This document shows, one piece after another, positions 54,495 through 63,712 of a stretch of DNA of 64,000 nt. The stretch spans positions 46,661 through 110,660 of the forward strand of contig NZ_KI273061.1 in NCBI RefSeq assembly GCF_000469545.1. The letters are read 5' to 3'. The DNA is from Mitsuokella sp. oral taxon 131 str. W9106 (lineage in GTDB: Bacteria > Bacillota > Negativicutes > Selenomonadales > Selenomonadaceae). A program made the translations under genes and the position numbers. Positions within the stretch are counted from its first letter, which is position 1. Each line of letters begins with the position of its first letter. The notes beneath the pieces were generated by a model. It was not told where the DNA came from. It searched no databases and saw only the letters and a program-made list of their open reading frames with translations.

Positions 54495-55175
54495 GTGGGT
54501 AAGGCGTTATTTGTCACGGGGACGGGGACGGACATCGGCAAGACGTATGTCACGGCACTGATTGTGAAATGTCTCCGTGACGCGGGACTCTCGGCGGGGT
54601 ACTATAAGGCGGCGCTCTCAGGCGCAGAGGTCGCCGCGGACGGCACGCTCCTGCCGGGCGATGCACTCCATGTGGCGCGCGTCGCCCGGCTCGATGCGGC
54701 GGATGTCACCGTTTCTTATGTCTATCGAGATGCGGTCTCGCCGCATCTCGCGGCGCAGATCGAGCACCGTCCGATGGACTTTGCTAAGGTGGCAGGGGAC
54801 TACTGCCGCGCGAAGAAGCGCACGGACTATCTGACGGTGGAGGGGAGCGGCGGCATTATTTGTCCGCTGCGCTGGGACGACGATGAGCACGTCGTCCTCG
54901 ACGATCTCGCCGTGCGGCTGAGGCTCGCTGCGCTCGTCGTTGCCGATGCGGGGCTCGGAACGATCAATGCCGTCGTGCTGACGGCAGAGCATCTGCGCGC
55001 GCGCGGCATTCCCCTGCGGGGCTTTATCTTCAACAACTGGCAGGGCGGTCTGATGCAGGAGGACAATGTGCGGATGGTCGAGGAGATCACGGGCGCGCGT
55101 GTCTTGGCGCGTGTGCCGCACGGCGCGGCGGAGCTGCCGATGGGGGCGGATGCGCTCGCCGCACTGTATGCGTAA
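54495..55175 (+). CDS. bioD: Dethiobiotin synthetase
   Basis: 226 residues, GTG start with GGGAGG upstream. It closes the ureido ring of dethiobiotin using CO2 and ATP. P-loop VTGTGTDIGKTYVTALIV at residues 6-23, the DAPA-binding YYKAALSG (Lys38), and VEGSGGIICPL for Mg/ATP. Second gene of the biotin operon. Confidence 0.93.
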   Translation: MGKALFVTGTGTDIGKTYVTALIVKCLRDAGLSAGYYKAALSGAEVAADGTLLPGDALHVARVARLDAADVTVSYVYRDAVSPHLAAQIEHRPMDFAKVAGDYCRAKKRTDYLTVEGSGGIICPLRWDDDEHVVLDDLAVRLRLAALVVADAGLGTINAVVLTAEHLRARGIPLRGFIFNNWQGGLMQEDNVRMVEEITGARVLARVPHGAAELPMGADALAALYA

Positions 55176-55237
55176 GGTGTGTTTAGGGAATCGCTGGGTG
55201 TATCGGTGATTCCCTGTTTTGTAGGAGGGGACATTTT

Positions 55238-56587
55238 ATGCCGACAATAGAGGAGCGCGACCTGCGCCATATCTGGCATCCGTGTGCGCAGATGAAGGAC
55301 TATGAGCAGCTGCCGCCGATGGTGATCGACCATGCAAAGGGGGCGTGGCTCTACGACGTGCACGGCAAGGGCTATCTCGATATTGTCAGCTCGTGGTGGG
55401 CGAATCTCCTCGGGCATACGAATGAGAAGATCAATGCGCGGATTGCGGCGCAGCTGGATCGGCTCGAGCACGTCATCTTTGCGAATTTCTCCCATCGTCC
55501 CGCGATCGAGCTCGCAGAGCGGCTGGCGGCACTCGTGCCTGCCGGACTGACGAAGTTCCATTTCAACGATAATGGTTCGTCCGCAGTGGAGGCGGCGCTC
55601 AAGATGGCGTTCCAATACTGTCAGCAGACGGGGCGTACGGGAAAGACGCGGTTTATGTGTCTCTCCGAGGGGTATCACGGCGAGACGATCGGCGCGCTCT
55701 CCGTGGGCAGCATGGATCTCTTTGCCGAGATATATAAGCCGATGATGATGGACAACATCCATATCGAGGCGCCCGACTGCTATCGCTGCCCCTATGGGGA
55801 GACGCGCGACACCTGTTCCTGTGCGTGCCTTGAGCATGCGGAGCGTGCCTTTGCCGCGCACGGGCACGAGACGGCAGCGATGATTGTCGAGCCGCTCCTG
55901 CAGGGGAGTGCGGGGATGCGCATCTACCCCGAGGAATATCTCAGGAAGCTGCGCGCCCTCTGCGACGCGCATGATGTCCTCCTCATCGCCGACGAGATCG
56001 CGACGGGATTCGGGCGCACGGGACGGCTCTTTGCGTGTGAACGTGCGGGCATCACGCCTGACCTCATGTGCCTTTCGAAGGGGCTGACGGGCGGCTATAT
56101 GCCCATGTCCATCACCGTCGTCAAGGAGAAGATCTACGACGCGTTCTATGCGGATTGGAGCGAGGGCAAGGCATTCATGCATAGTCATACGTACGCGGGC
56201 AACCCGCTCGGCTGCAGCGCGGCGCTTGCCGTGCTCGATATTCTCGATGAGGAGAATGTCCTGGAGCGTGCGGAAGAGACGGCATCGTGGCTGACTGCGC
56301 GCATGGCGGAGACATTTGGTGCGCATCCGAACGTCGGCGAGATCCGTCACATCGGGCTGATTCATGCCGTCGAGCTGGTCGAGGATCGCGAGGCGAAGCG
56401 TCCCTTTGATCCCAGTCGCCGCCTTGGCTATGCGATCTATCGCCGTGCGCTCCGGCACGGGCTGCTCCTGCGTCCGCTCGGCGACGTGCTCTACTTCAAC
56501 CCGCCGCTGAACATCGGGCGTGACGATCTTGACACCGCCATCGCCAAGATGAAGGCGTCGATGGACGAGGTGCTGGGCGTACAGTGA
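55238..56587 (+). CDS. bioA: Adenosylmethionine-8-amino-7-oxononanoate aminotransferase
   Basis: 449 residues, class III PLP aminotransferase making 7,8-diaminopelargonate, the substrate of BioD. IWHPCAQMKDYE at residues 8-19 is diagnostic of BioA. LLIADEIATGFGRTG holds the PLP aspartate and CLSKGLTGGYMPMS the PLP lysine. TAGGAGGGGA site before the ATG. bioB, bioF and the pimelate genes are not in the window. Confidence 0.95.
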   Translation: MPTIEERDLRHIWHPCAQMKDYEQLPPMVIDHAKGAWLYDVHGKGYLDIVSSWWANLLGHTNEKINARIAAQLDRLEHVIFANFSHRPAIELAERLAALVPAGLTKFHFNDNGSSAVEAALKMAFQYCQQTGRTGKTRFMCLSEGYHGETIGALSVGSMDLFAEIYKPMMMDNIHIEAPDCYRCPYGETRDTCSCACLEHAERAFAAHGHETAAMIVEPLLQGSAGMRIYPEEYLRKLRALCDAHDVLLIADEIATGFGRTGRLFACERAGITPDLMCLSKGLTGGYMPMSITVVKEKIYDAFYADWSEGKAFMHSHTYAGNPLGCSAALAVLDILDEENVLERAEETASWLTARMAETFGAHPNVGEIRHIGLIHAVELVEDREAKRPFDPSRRLGYAIYRRALRHGLLLRPLGDVLYFNPPLNIGRDDLDTAIAKMKASMDEVLGVQ

Positions 56588-56602
56588 ACGCATGAAACAT
56601 GG

Positions 56603-56645
56603 GGCTGCTGCACGAAGATGTTGGATTCATGCAGCAGCCTTTTTG
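56603..56645 (+). terminator. Terminator of the biotin operon
   Basis: A ten-bp perfect stem GGCTGCTGCA / TGCAGCAGCC (56603-56612 and 56630-56639) with a 17-base loop and TTTTT. Confidence 0.88.
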
Positions 56646-56704
56646 CGTGGAGACTATTTTTGTGTAGGATTGACAGACCTATGTTACACTGAGCCAAATG
56701 TTTT

Positions 56705-56875
56705 TCAAACATTCGTTTGGTGAATCCGCTCAGAACGGCAAAACTCCTTCTCTTCATTTAGCAAAAAGGTAGAGTCTACGCCACTCGAAAAGGCGACAGC
56801 GACACTCTGCAGATCAGCGATGTGTTGCTTTAACGCACCAATTTTATTCTTTATAGCAATTCTTCCGATAGTCAT
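56705..56875 (-). pseudogene. Truncated LarE/ExsB-type PP-loop ATPase remnant
   Basis: 56 residues from an ATG at 56875. IGALKQHIADLQSVAVAFSSGVDSTFLL matches the N-terminus of LarE, the sacrificial sulfur transferase for the lactate-racemase nickel cofactor, whose PP-loop is SGGVDST; here the first Gly is Ser. Homology ends right after the PP-loop, and the frame stops 16 residues later, so only about a fifth of the gene is left. It lies just downstream of the acyltransferase operon and marks a rearrangement boundary. Confidence 0.65.
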
Positions 56876-56925
56876 CTCACCCATCGACAGATCCCCATAC
56901 ACCAAGATAGCTCCGTAAACATTTT

Positions 56926-58371
56926 TCAGAACTGAAAGTACAAGAACGCTGTCACTTGAGACAAAGACATGATCGCCCATACAAACAAGATAGCCACAGC
57001 GAAAGCCCACTTGTTATTCGGCTGTATATTCTTTACTAGACAATTGGAACTTGGGCACAATGCAACAAGCAACAGTGACACCAAGAATACCTTCTTGGGC
57101 AGATGCCCCCCCGCCAATATCTCAACGGGAACATCAAAATAGTGGGAGGCAACTCCTGCCACACTGGACGGAAGTGCCACACCATGACCTCCTGCCATTG
57201 CATAAAGCACCTGTAAGGCATCCGCAACGGAATTCGCGCGGAAGAACACGAACGCTGCCAACACCAAAAGGAGTGTTAACACATAACCAAGAGGTCTCCA
57301 CATCCAAAAATGGTACTTCTTCCACGTATGATTCAGGACAAGTCCACCGCCATGTAAAGCGCCAAATATAATATAATTCCATCCTGCGCCATGCCATGCT
57401 CCTGCAATAAGCATCGAAAGAAAGGTGGCCAACATTGCTTTGCCAAAGGTTATCTTCTTAAATGCCATTATCATGGGGGTATAAAGATAGTTTGTAATGG
57501 TCGTCGTGAGAGACATGTGCCAGCGCTGCCAAAAATTGATAATTCCATAAGCACGATATGGCGCATCGAAATTAATCGGAATCTGTATGTTCATCATGCG
57601 AGCGATACCAACAGCCATGTCACTGTACCCTGAGAAATCGAAATACAGCTGCATCATGTAGCAGACTGCAACAGCCCAGCTGTCCAGTAAGGTAAGATGC
57701 TCAGGGTGAGCAAAGCCAGAACCAACAAACGAAACAAAACTATCCGCAATAAGAACTTTTTTTGCGAGTCCTATAATAAACAACGTAAGACCGCGACCCA
57801 AGTTATCCCAGTCAACAAGACGCAGTGTGCGGTCATTAAACTGCTTCATCATCGAGCGATGATATAAAATAGGCCCAGCCAAAAGATGCGGGAAGAACGA
57901 AACAAACAGTGCATAGTGAACTAGATTGCGTTCTTTTGCAACTCCTTCGTAGCAATCCACTAAATAGACCATCTGTGTGATCGTGAAGAAGCTAATGCCC
58001 AATGGCAAAACGATATGCAAGAGCGGAATATTCTCTCCCAAAAAATTCAAATTTTCGATAAAGAAGTCTGTATATTTAAAGAATCCAAGAAGGCCAGCAT
58101 TAAAGATCATACCGAGTAGGAATACGCTTTTGGCTGGCTGCTTCATGCGACGCCGAAGAATAATCACGCCACTGACAAAATAGTTCCCGCCTATACTCAG
58201 TAAGAGCAGTGGAAGATAGCGAATATCCCAGTACGAATAGAAAAATAGGCTTAAAAAAATAAGCCAGATATTCGCCCATTCCGATGGTCTCTCCCGACTG
58301 CCTAAAAAGAAATATCCTCCTAGTGCAATCGGGAAAAACAAGAATAGAAACTCATAAGAGTTAAACAGCAC
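56926..58371 (-). CDS. MBOAT-family O-acyltransferase (AlgI/DltB-like)
   Basis: 481 residues with about 10-12 hydrophobic segments; moves acyl groups across or at the membrane onto an extracytoplasmic acceptor. The family region is YFDFSGYSDMAVGIARMMNIQIPINFDAPYRAYGIINFWQRWHMSLTTTITNYLYTP, and the invariant His pair lies in LIAGAWHGAGWNYIIFGALHGGGL. Last gene of a six-gene minus-strand operon, three bases after the acyl carrier protein, which probably presents its donor. AT-richer than the core genome. Confidence 0.9.
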   Translation of the reverse strand: MLFNSYEFLFLFFPIALGGYFFLGSRERPSEWANIWLIFLSLFFYSYWDIRYLPLLLLSIGGNYFVSGVIILRRRMKQPAKSVFLLGMIFNAGLLGFFKYTDFFIENLNFLGENIPLLHIVLPLGISFFTITQMVYLVDCYEGVAKERNLVHYALFVSFFPHLLAGPILYHRSMMKQFNDRTLRLVDWDNLGRGLTLFIIGLAKKVLIADSFVSFVGSGFAHPEHLTLLDSWAVAVCYMMQLYFDFSGYSDMAVGIARMMNIQIPINFDAPYRAYGIINFWQRWHMSLTTTITNYLYTPMIMAFKKITFGKAMLATFLSMLIAGAWHGAGWNYIIFGALHGGGLVLNHTWKKYHFWMWRPLGYVLTLLLVLAAFVFFRANSVADALQVLYAMAGGHGVALPSSVAGVASHYFDVPVEILAGGHLPKKVFLVSLLLVALCPSSNCLVKNIQPNNKWAFAVAILFVWAIMSLSQVTAFLYFQF

Positions 58372-58374
58372 GAC

Positions 58375-58623
58375 TCAGTTCACCTCTATTTTTTCCTGAA
58401 TCAAATCAATCATCTCTCCTACGTTCTTCAGTTCCTGAAGTTCGCCAAAGGCAAACTTTATCTGAAAGTGTTTTTCGATGGCAACCACTAGGCGTATATG
58501 CGACAGAGAGTCCCAATCCTCAACCTGTTCCGCATTGCTTTCATTTGTAATGATGAAATCCTTATCGTCAAAAACATCGTGAAAAATCGGCTGAAGTTCA
58601 TTTAAAATTTCTTCTTTCGTCAT
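58375..58623 (-). CDS. Acyl carrier protein
   Basis: 82 residues with the phosphopantetheine site DSL (Ser39) in VEDWDSLSHIRLVVAIEKHFQIKF. It is a dedicated carrier, distinct from fatty-acid AcpP in sequence, that would hold the acyl group made by FkbH and its partners and hand it to the MBOAT protein. GAAGGAG before the ATG. Confidence 0.92.
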   Translation of the reverse strand: MTKEEILNELQPIFHDVFDDKDFIITNESNAEQVEDWDSLSHIRLVVAIEKHFQIKFAFGELQELKNVGEMIDLIQEKIEVN

Positions 58624-58653
58624 GGTGATCTACTCCTTCTGTATCATTAGATT

Positions 58654-59388
58654 TTAGAACTCTTCACCGCCGGTAATTGGGATATTCGCACCGGTGATAA
58701 AGGTGTTCTCATCAGAAAATAAATATTCAATCATTCCCGCTACATCTGCAGGCGTCACATTCCGTTTTGCCGGGTTACCCACAGCACTTTGCTGAATCAC
58801 CTGCGTATGCAGATTGTGCAAAAACTTCGTCTCCATCATCGAAGGCGAAACCATATTCACTTGAAGACCCTTACCAGCATACTCAGCGGTGATCGCGCGC
58901 CCAAGCCCCAAGAGTGCATACTTTGCCATGACATAACTGGAAAGGTACTTGGGCGGTATATTGATTGTGCAGGAAGAGAGTCCAATCACAATCTTACCGG
59001 TTCTCGCCTTTACCATCCGTTTTATCACTGCCTGCAAAACCACAAGGAAAGAACGGCATTGCACGCTCAGCTGTTTTTCCGCCTCGCTCCATGAGATCTC
59101 CGTAAAACGTTGATTCTCAATTGGTATGGCTGGTGCATGAAGGATATGTGTCGGCACAAATCCTTCTTCCTTCAATTTATGAGCAAACTTCTCTGTGCTC
59201 CCTATATCACAAAAATCAGCTTGAAGCAAGCTCACTTTAGCGGGAATACCCTGTGTTATTCTCTCAAGCTCTTCTGCATGCTGAAAATATTGAGCAACAA
59301 CCTCATCACCCTCCTGCCATATATGTCTGTGCAGGAAACTACAGCATAAGTCAGAGGATGCCCCCAGCATTAAGTAACGTTTCCCCAT
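58654..59388 (-). CDS. Short-chain dehydrogenase/reductase
   Basis: 244 residues. Nucleotide-binding loop LGASSDLCCSF near residues 7-17 (variant of TGxxxGxG), catalytic Ser in GLSSCTINIPPKYLSSYVMAKYALLG with Tyr-x-x-x-Lys, and a C-terminal VAGMIEYLFSDENTFITGANIPITGGEEF typical of FabG-like reductases. It probably reduces or oxidises an ACP-bound intermediate. ATG shares a base with the MaoC stop (TGATG). Confidence 0.85.
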   Translation of the reverse strand: MGKRYLMLGASSDLCCSFLHRHIWQEGDEVVAQYFQHAEELERITQGIPAKVSLLQADFCDIGSTEKFAHKLKEEGFVPTHILHAPAIPIENQRFTEISWSEAEKQLSVQCRSFLVVLQAVIKRMVKARTGKIVIGLSSCTINIPPKYLSSYVMAKYALLGLGRAITAEYAGKGLQVNMVSPSMMETKFLHNLHTQVIQQSAVGNPAKRNVTPADVAGMIEYLFSDENTFITGANIPITGGEEF

Positions 59389-59801
59389 CAAAGAACCCCC
59401 GCTTCGATTCTGGCCTTAGAGACCTTTTTCCCGTTCTGATTGCGGATCACAGCTTTAATCACAACTTGCCGCACACTATCATTCTTCTCTGCGACCTTCC
59501 CCTCAACACATAGCACATCTCCAATGAATACAGGATGCAGAAAATCACTATGAACACTTTGCAGCAAGCAGTTTTCTCCCGGAATGTATTCTCCTGCAAA
59601 GCAGCTATACAGCGATGCGGTCAGCATTCCATAGACAACGCGATCTCGAAAGCCACGCGTCTGCGCAAATTCCACACACGTATGCAGCGGATTGTTATCG
59701 CCCGAGACAGCACGGAACTGCTGCATCATCTCCGATGTGATCGCACGCATAAACGCGGCACTCTGTCCCACAGAAAGTTCTTCATAAGTATAACATTTCA
59801 T
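59388..59801 (-). CDS. MaoC-like dehydratase (hot-dog fold)
   Basis: 137 residues. The hydratase motif is present: SGDNNPLHTC with Asp35 and His40, and RVVYGMLTASLYS. R-specific hydratases of this type add or remove water at a 2,3-double bond of thioesters. It overlaps the FkbH stop (ATGA) and the SDR start, so the three genes are translated together. Confidence 0.88.
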   Translation of the reverse strand: MKCYTYEELSVGQSAAFMRAITSEMMQQFRAVSGDNNPLHTCVEFAQTRGFRDRVVYGMLTASLYSCFAGEYIPGENCLLQSVHSDFLHPVFIGDVLCVEGKVAEKNDSVRQVVIKAVIRNQNGKKVSKARIEAGVL

Positions 59802-61609
59802 TCGGTTCTCTCCAACAACGTAATGTATTTTCCTCTTTTCTCATATCCTCCAAGAGGTAACCGCCAAACAGTATCGTCTCCACTCTGCATGATTTTTTCA
59901 AAACCAAATGCCGCATATAGATCTGCGACCATCTTATTCTTCGCTGTCTTATAGTAGTACCCAACCAATTCTTGACATCCATCGGCAGCAGCTCGTGCAG
60001 CAAGAGCATCAAGCATCATCTGCTCCATACCTCTTTTCAGAACACGGCAACTCATCAGCCACAGGCGAATATGTAGGGTGTCATCTATTTTCTCACCGAT
60101 AACAACACTAACCAGCCCGTTATCTCCGAACTTATCTCTCAACCGACCATACAGGGTAACATAGCGTTCATCGTCAGACACCTGCTCAATATCGGCACGA
60201 GTATAACGGCGTGTCGTCAGATTAAACTGATTCGATTTATTGGTCAGCTGGGCAATCCGATCATAGTACAGTGGACGAAATTCACCAATCTCCGCCTCCA
60301 TGCCCAATGATTGCAGGAACTCATCATACGTCTTCGCCGTTTCTGCAAGTGATTTGCGCCGAAGATTCCCACGATAGGACTCATTGCGTTTTCGGTCATC
60401 TTCAGAGATCATCACCGGCTCAAAGAATCCCGCCCCCTCGATTGCTCGAATGTAAGAGGACACATCTACAGGATCTACTTCCGGTACAGCTACTTCCGGC
60501 ATGGTGTCCCGCACAAGCTGTCTTTCAGCAGGATTATCATCGATAAACACGAGACTGTCCGTTCCTATGTTGATTTCTTCGGCAATAGCCCTAAGATTGT
60601 TGTTTTTTGGCTCCCAGTTTGCATAAAAAGAGATAAAATCTTCAATATGGAGCACACTGTCCGGATGGTTAAAACCCGTCTTGGCAATATCATTTTCATT
60701 CTTTGAACACACTGCCAAGATAACGCCTCTCTCTTTCAGTTTTAAAACATACTGTTGAAAAGCAGTATAGGCTTCCGCTGTCGGTGTTTCATGACCGATT
60801 TCAATATTCTCCATGCCGTCATCACCAATAATGCCGCCCCAAAGAGTATTGTCCAAATCTAAAACAAGACATTTCTTATTTTTCCCCAAGATACCCTTGA
60901 TGATCTTCGCCAGTCCAAGGGAGACTTCCGGAATTACATCATAACTCATGGCGAGTTTATATGCATAATACTGAAATCGATTGTGCCACTTGAGCAAGCC
61001 GATACGAGCAGCAAGTCCATGTAGATCATGCAGATAAAAATTATCATGCGACATGGCATAATCGGCAAACCTTCGATTAAGTGCCTCCACGAATCGCGTC
61101 ATACCATAATGTTCTACTGCATCTAGGCTGCCAAGCTCTATTTCATACGAGAGCTCCATATTATTTTGGACAATAACAGCATTCGGGTATCGTTCCATCA
61201 GACCATTCCATACCTGTGTGAATCGCTCCATCTCCATCTGAAGCTTCTGTCCAACAACAGCATCTTCATCACCGAGCACGGGAAGGTTAAGGATATTGAT
61301 CACACTCGTAAACACGATGATGATATCCGGCTGAAACGACTCTAATTCAGGATTTCCGAATACCGCATCCTCATAGAATTTATTGTACTCAGACTGGTAG
61401 AACTGTGGACGAATTCCCGCGTCTAAAAGAAAGAGCTCCAGTATGTTCTTTATGTCATCTACGGTTGATCCACAGAGAACGGCGATGCGCTTATCCATAT
61501 ACTCGACATTGGGTCGTGCCAACAGCTCTCGGCGAATACTCTTTTGCTTTCGCATAAGCAAATCGTTATCATACGGATAAGTAAAGACATGATTCAGATT
61601 CATTGACAT
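59798..61609 (-). CDS. FkbH-like HAD-IIIC/GNAT protein (glyceryl-ACP-type synthase)
   Basis: 603 residues. Residues ~1-235 form the N-terminal part usual in FkbH proteins. The HAD-IIIC domain begins with CLVLDLDNTLWGGIIGDDG (251-257 hold the catalytic DLDNTLW), with ICSKNE-type AVCSKNENDI and VFIDDNPAERQLV. The C-terminal ~170 residues are a GNAT fold. Known FkbH enzymes take 1,3-bisphosphoglycerate, remove phosphate and load a glyceryl unit on an ACP. With the ACP gene in the same operon this is the inferred role. Confidence 0.88.
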   Translation of the reverse strand: MSMNLNHVFTYPYDNDLLMRKQKSIRRELLARPNVEYMDKRIAVLCGSTVDDIKNILELFLLDAGIRPQFYQSEYNKFYEDAVFGNPELESFQPDIIIVFTSVINILNLPVLGDEDAVVGQKLQMEMERFTQVWNGLMERYPNAVIVQNNMELSYEIELGSLDAVEHYGMTRFVEALNRRFADYAMSHDNFYLHDLHGLAARIGLLKWHNRFQYYAYKLAMSYDVIPEVSLGLAKIIKGILGKNKKCLVLDLDNTLWGGIIGDDGMENIEIGHETPTAEAYTAFQQYVLKLKERGVILAVCSKNENDIAKTGFNHPDSVLHIEDFISFYANWEPKNNNLRAIAEEINIGTDSLVFIDDNPAERQLVRDTMPEVAVPEVDPVDVSSYIRAIEGAGFFEPVMISEDDRKRNESYRGNLRRKSLAETAKTYDEFLQSLGMEAEIGEFRPLYYDRIAQLTNKSNQFNLTTRRYTRADIEQVSDDERYVTLYGRLRDKFGDNGLVSVVIGEKIDDTLHIRLWLMSCRVLKRGMEQMMLDALAARAAADGCQELVGYYYKTAKNKMVADLYAAFGFEKIMQSGDDTVWRLPLGGYEKRGKYITLLERTE

Positions 61610-61641
61610 GAAAGCCCCTCCATTAAGATCGCGCGGAAAAG

Positions 61642-62631
61642 TTATTGCGAATCGTCCTGGGATTCTAAAGCACGAATATGCTTTTCAACATTATCTTCGG
61701 TGACCCAAACACCGAAGTCTTGCGGTGGCGTCCCTGTACGAAACATACGATCAATCATCATATCCCCAACGAGAGGACGATAATGTGCAGTATCATAATA
61801 GTTATAGTTGTTTTCCGTAATCTCATTAAGTCCACTAAAATCATAGTATCCGGTAACATGCGCCAGCTGCCGCTTAAACTCGTTAAACTCGCCTCTATCC
61901 AATGCTAAATATGTTGTCTTATGCGTCGGATTGATGAATACGATCAAATCTATGCCATGTTCTTCGGTTAGTTGCTTGATCGTTCTAATTTCGCTGATTG
62001 TTGCATCGACTCTATCGCCAGTTTGATGTGACGACTCCATGAATTTGGGATCATGTATGTGCTTGTCCGGGTCTTCTTCGATAAGCTGTTCTGTTTGATG
62101 ATGAAAAGTCCTCCCTGTACCATACACATCGTACATGATTTTTTGTTCAGACGCATGAAACGCAAAGGGGCGCACTGTCAAAAATGCCAAATAAGTTTTC
62201 CAATTATACTGTTCATAATGAGCTCGAAAGAGATTGCTTTTATATGCTCTTGGATCGCTGATATAAGATATATCATCTAGTCCAATCAAGACCTGCTTAA
62301 TTGTCACGCCATGGGCTAACAAAAGTCTTAAATCCTCCAACCACTCCTGTGGAAGGCCTTCTGTATACGTCATATTGTAATATGTTAGACCGTTATCAAT
62401 GCGTGAGAGATCCAAGCTCTCAACGCGCGATGAACCAAAACAAAACGCATCATAGCGTTTTGGATGTGCCAACAAATACCGTATTTTAACAAAATGTTGT
62501 GGAACCGCACTTTTTGGCTCGCTATAATTCCCATGAAAGATTCCGTACTCATCCATACAATAATTAAAGATAGCCAAACAACATAACAAAACCCCTGCCA
62601 ATAAAAGGATCTTCTCTACGTATTGCTTCAT
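61642..62631 (-). CDS. Membrane-anchored SGNH-like protein (AlgJ/DltD-type partner)
   Basis: 329 residues from the ATG at 62631 (GGGAG five bases upstream). One N-terminal anchor (ILLLAGVLLCCLAIFNYC), the rest outside the membrane. FCFGSSRVESLDLSRID (block I, nucleophile Ser in GSSR) and YYDTAHYRPLVGDMMIDRMF (block V, Asp-x-x-His) outline an SGNH hydrolase fold. In alginate acetylation and D-alanylation an MBOAT protein works with such a partner to place the acyl group on the polymer. First gene of the operon. Confidence 0.75.
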   Translation of the reverse strand: MKQYVEKILLLAGVLLCCLAIFNYCMDEYGIFHGNYSEPKSAVPQHFVKIRYLLAHPKRYDAFCFGSSRVESLDLSRIDNGLTYYNMTYTEGLPQEWLEDLRLLLAHGVTIKQVLIGLDDISYISDPRAYKSNLFRAHYEQYNWKTYLAFLTVRPFAFHASEQKIMYDVYGTGRTFHHQTEQLIEEDPDKHIHDPKFMESSHQTGDRVDATISEIRTIKQLTEEHGIDLIVFINPTHKTTYLALDRGEFNEFKRQLAHVTGYYDFSGLNEITENNYNYYDTAHYRPLVGDMMIDRMFRTGTPPQDFGVWVTEDNVEKHIRALESQDDSQ

Positions 62632-62682
62632 CGCATCTCCCATAAAATATTGTATCTGCTGATCAAAGATTGCTTGGTGGAG

Positions 62683-63519
62683 CTATCTTATCCTCCTAAT
62701 CTCTATAATCTTCCCATAAGCCACTGAAATTTTTCTCTGCATTGCGCATCGTATGATATCCTTCCCATAGCCTCGTATCCGTACTTCATCCTCCAAAATC
62801 TCCACAACGCGATACACCTTATCGCCAAAGCCGCTGTGCTCCATCATGATAGCGTTCGGTGTTAGCAGCAATACCTTTGCAAATGTCGCCTCGTGTTCCA
62901 TGGAGGATAGTCCTGGCTTGCCAGGATACCACGGATTCCGCTCCATGCCTTCTTTTCGCACAGTAACATGAGCTACCGTCGCACGAAACCCATTACAGCG
63001 TTCGGGCAGTGGCGTGTAGATATGTCCTAGGATCAACGATAATACCCTCTCCACTGTCATAGAGATGGGGAGATTTGAAGATATAGAGTCCCATCCAAGC
63101 ATAGGGATAACAGCGTATCGCAGAGATATATCTTCCACTTGTTTTGGAAAGTGATACTCCTGCTTATCCAGTTCTGCAAGCAGCATTGCATCAAGAAGTT
63201 CCTGCACACACATGGTAATATGTGTGGAAGTAGTCCCAGTGAAGCACGTTCTTCTTTTAATTAAGGGTGTACCAGTAAGAGCGATTTTCACAGCGTTCAC
63301 ATCCGTATCGAAGAGATTCGTCAAGAAACTGCCTTCAGTTTTGTAGCCGCGATGCGCCTCGTCGATAATGAAAATACGCTGCCAGTTAGTGGCATAAGAT
63401 GGCAAATTCAAACGGTCAATGATAAGGTAAAATTTTGTCACTTGGTTGTTTGACGAGTAAAAATCGGACAGGTTATTCGCCAAATAATATGAGAGTGCTG
63501 TTTTTCCACTTCCTTGTGA
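62683..63519 (-). pseudogene. Helicase fragment of a type I restriction enzyme, rearranged
   Basis: The frame opens after a stop at 63520-63522 with SQGSGKTALSYYLANNL (Walker A). It goes on to YLIIDRLNL, skips the next ~60-70 residues of an HsdR helicase, then gives RIFIIDEAHRGYKTEGSFLTNLFDTDVNAVKIALTGTPLI (motifs II and III). After that the similarity ends, and residues ~110-265 are unrelated sequence I cannot place. It is therefore a chimeric remnant. It is distinct from the HsdR at 50462, with a different sequence type. Confidence 0.7.
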
Positions 63520-63712
63520 TTACGCGCATGCGAAGCACGTCCAAGAAAATCAAGGTAAACCCCATATTAGAAATATTCAACACGAATCCTGATTCTCCTG
63601 TTTTTGTGGTTGTAGGTTTACAATACATGTGTTACAAAATAATCATGAAAAGAGGACGCACCTTGTGTTATGCTTTTAAGTAGCAAATCCAAAAGCAAAG
63701 GAGTGGCCTCTC

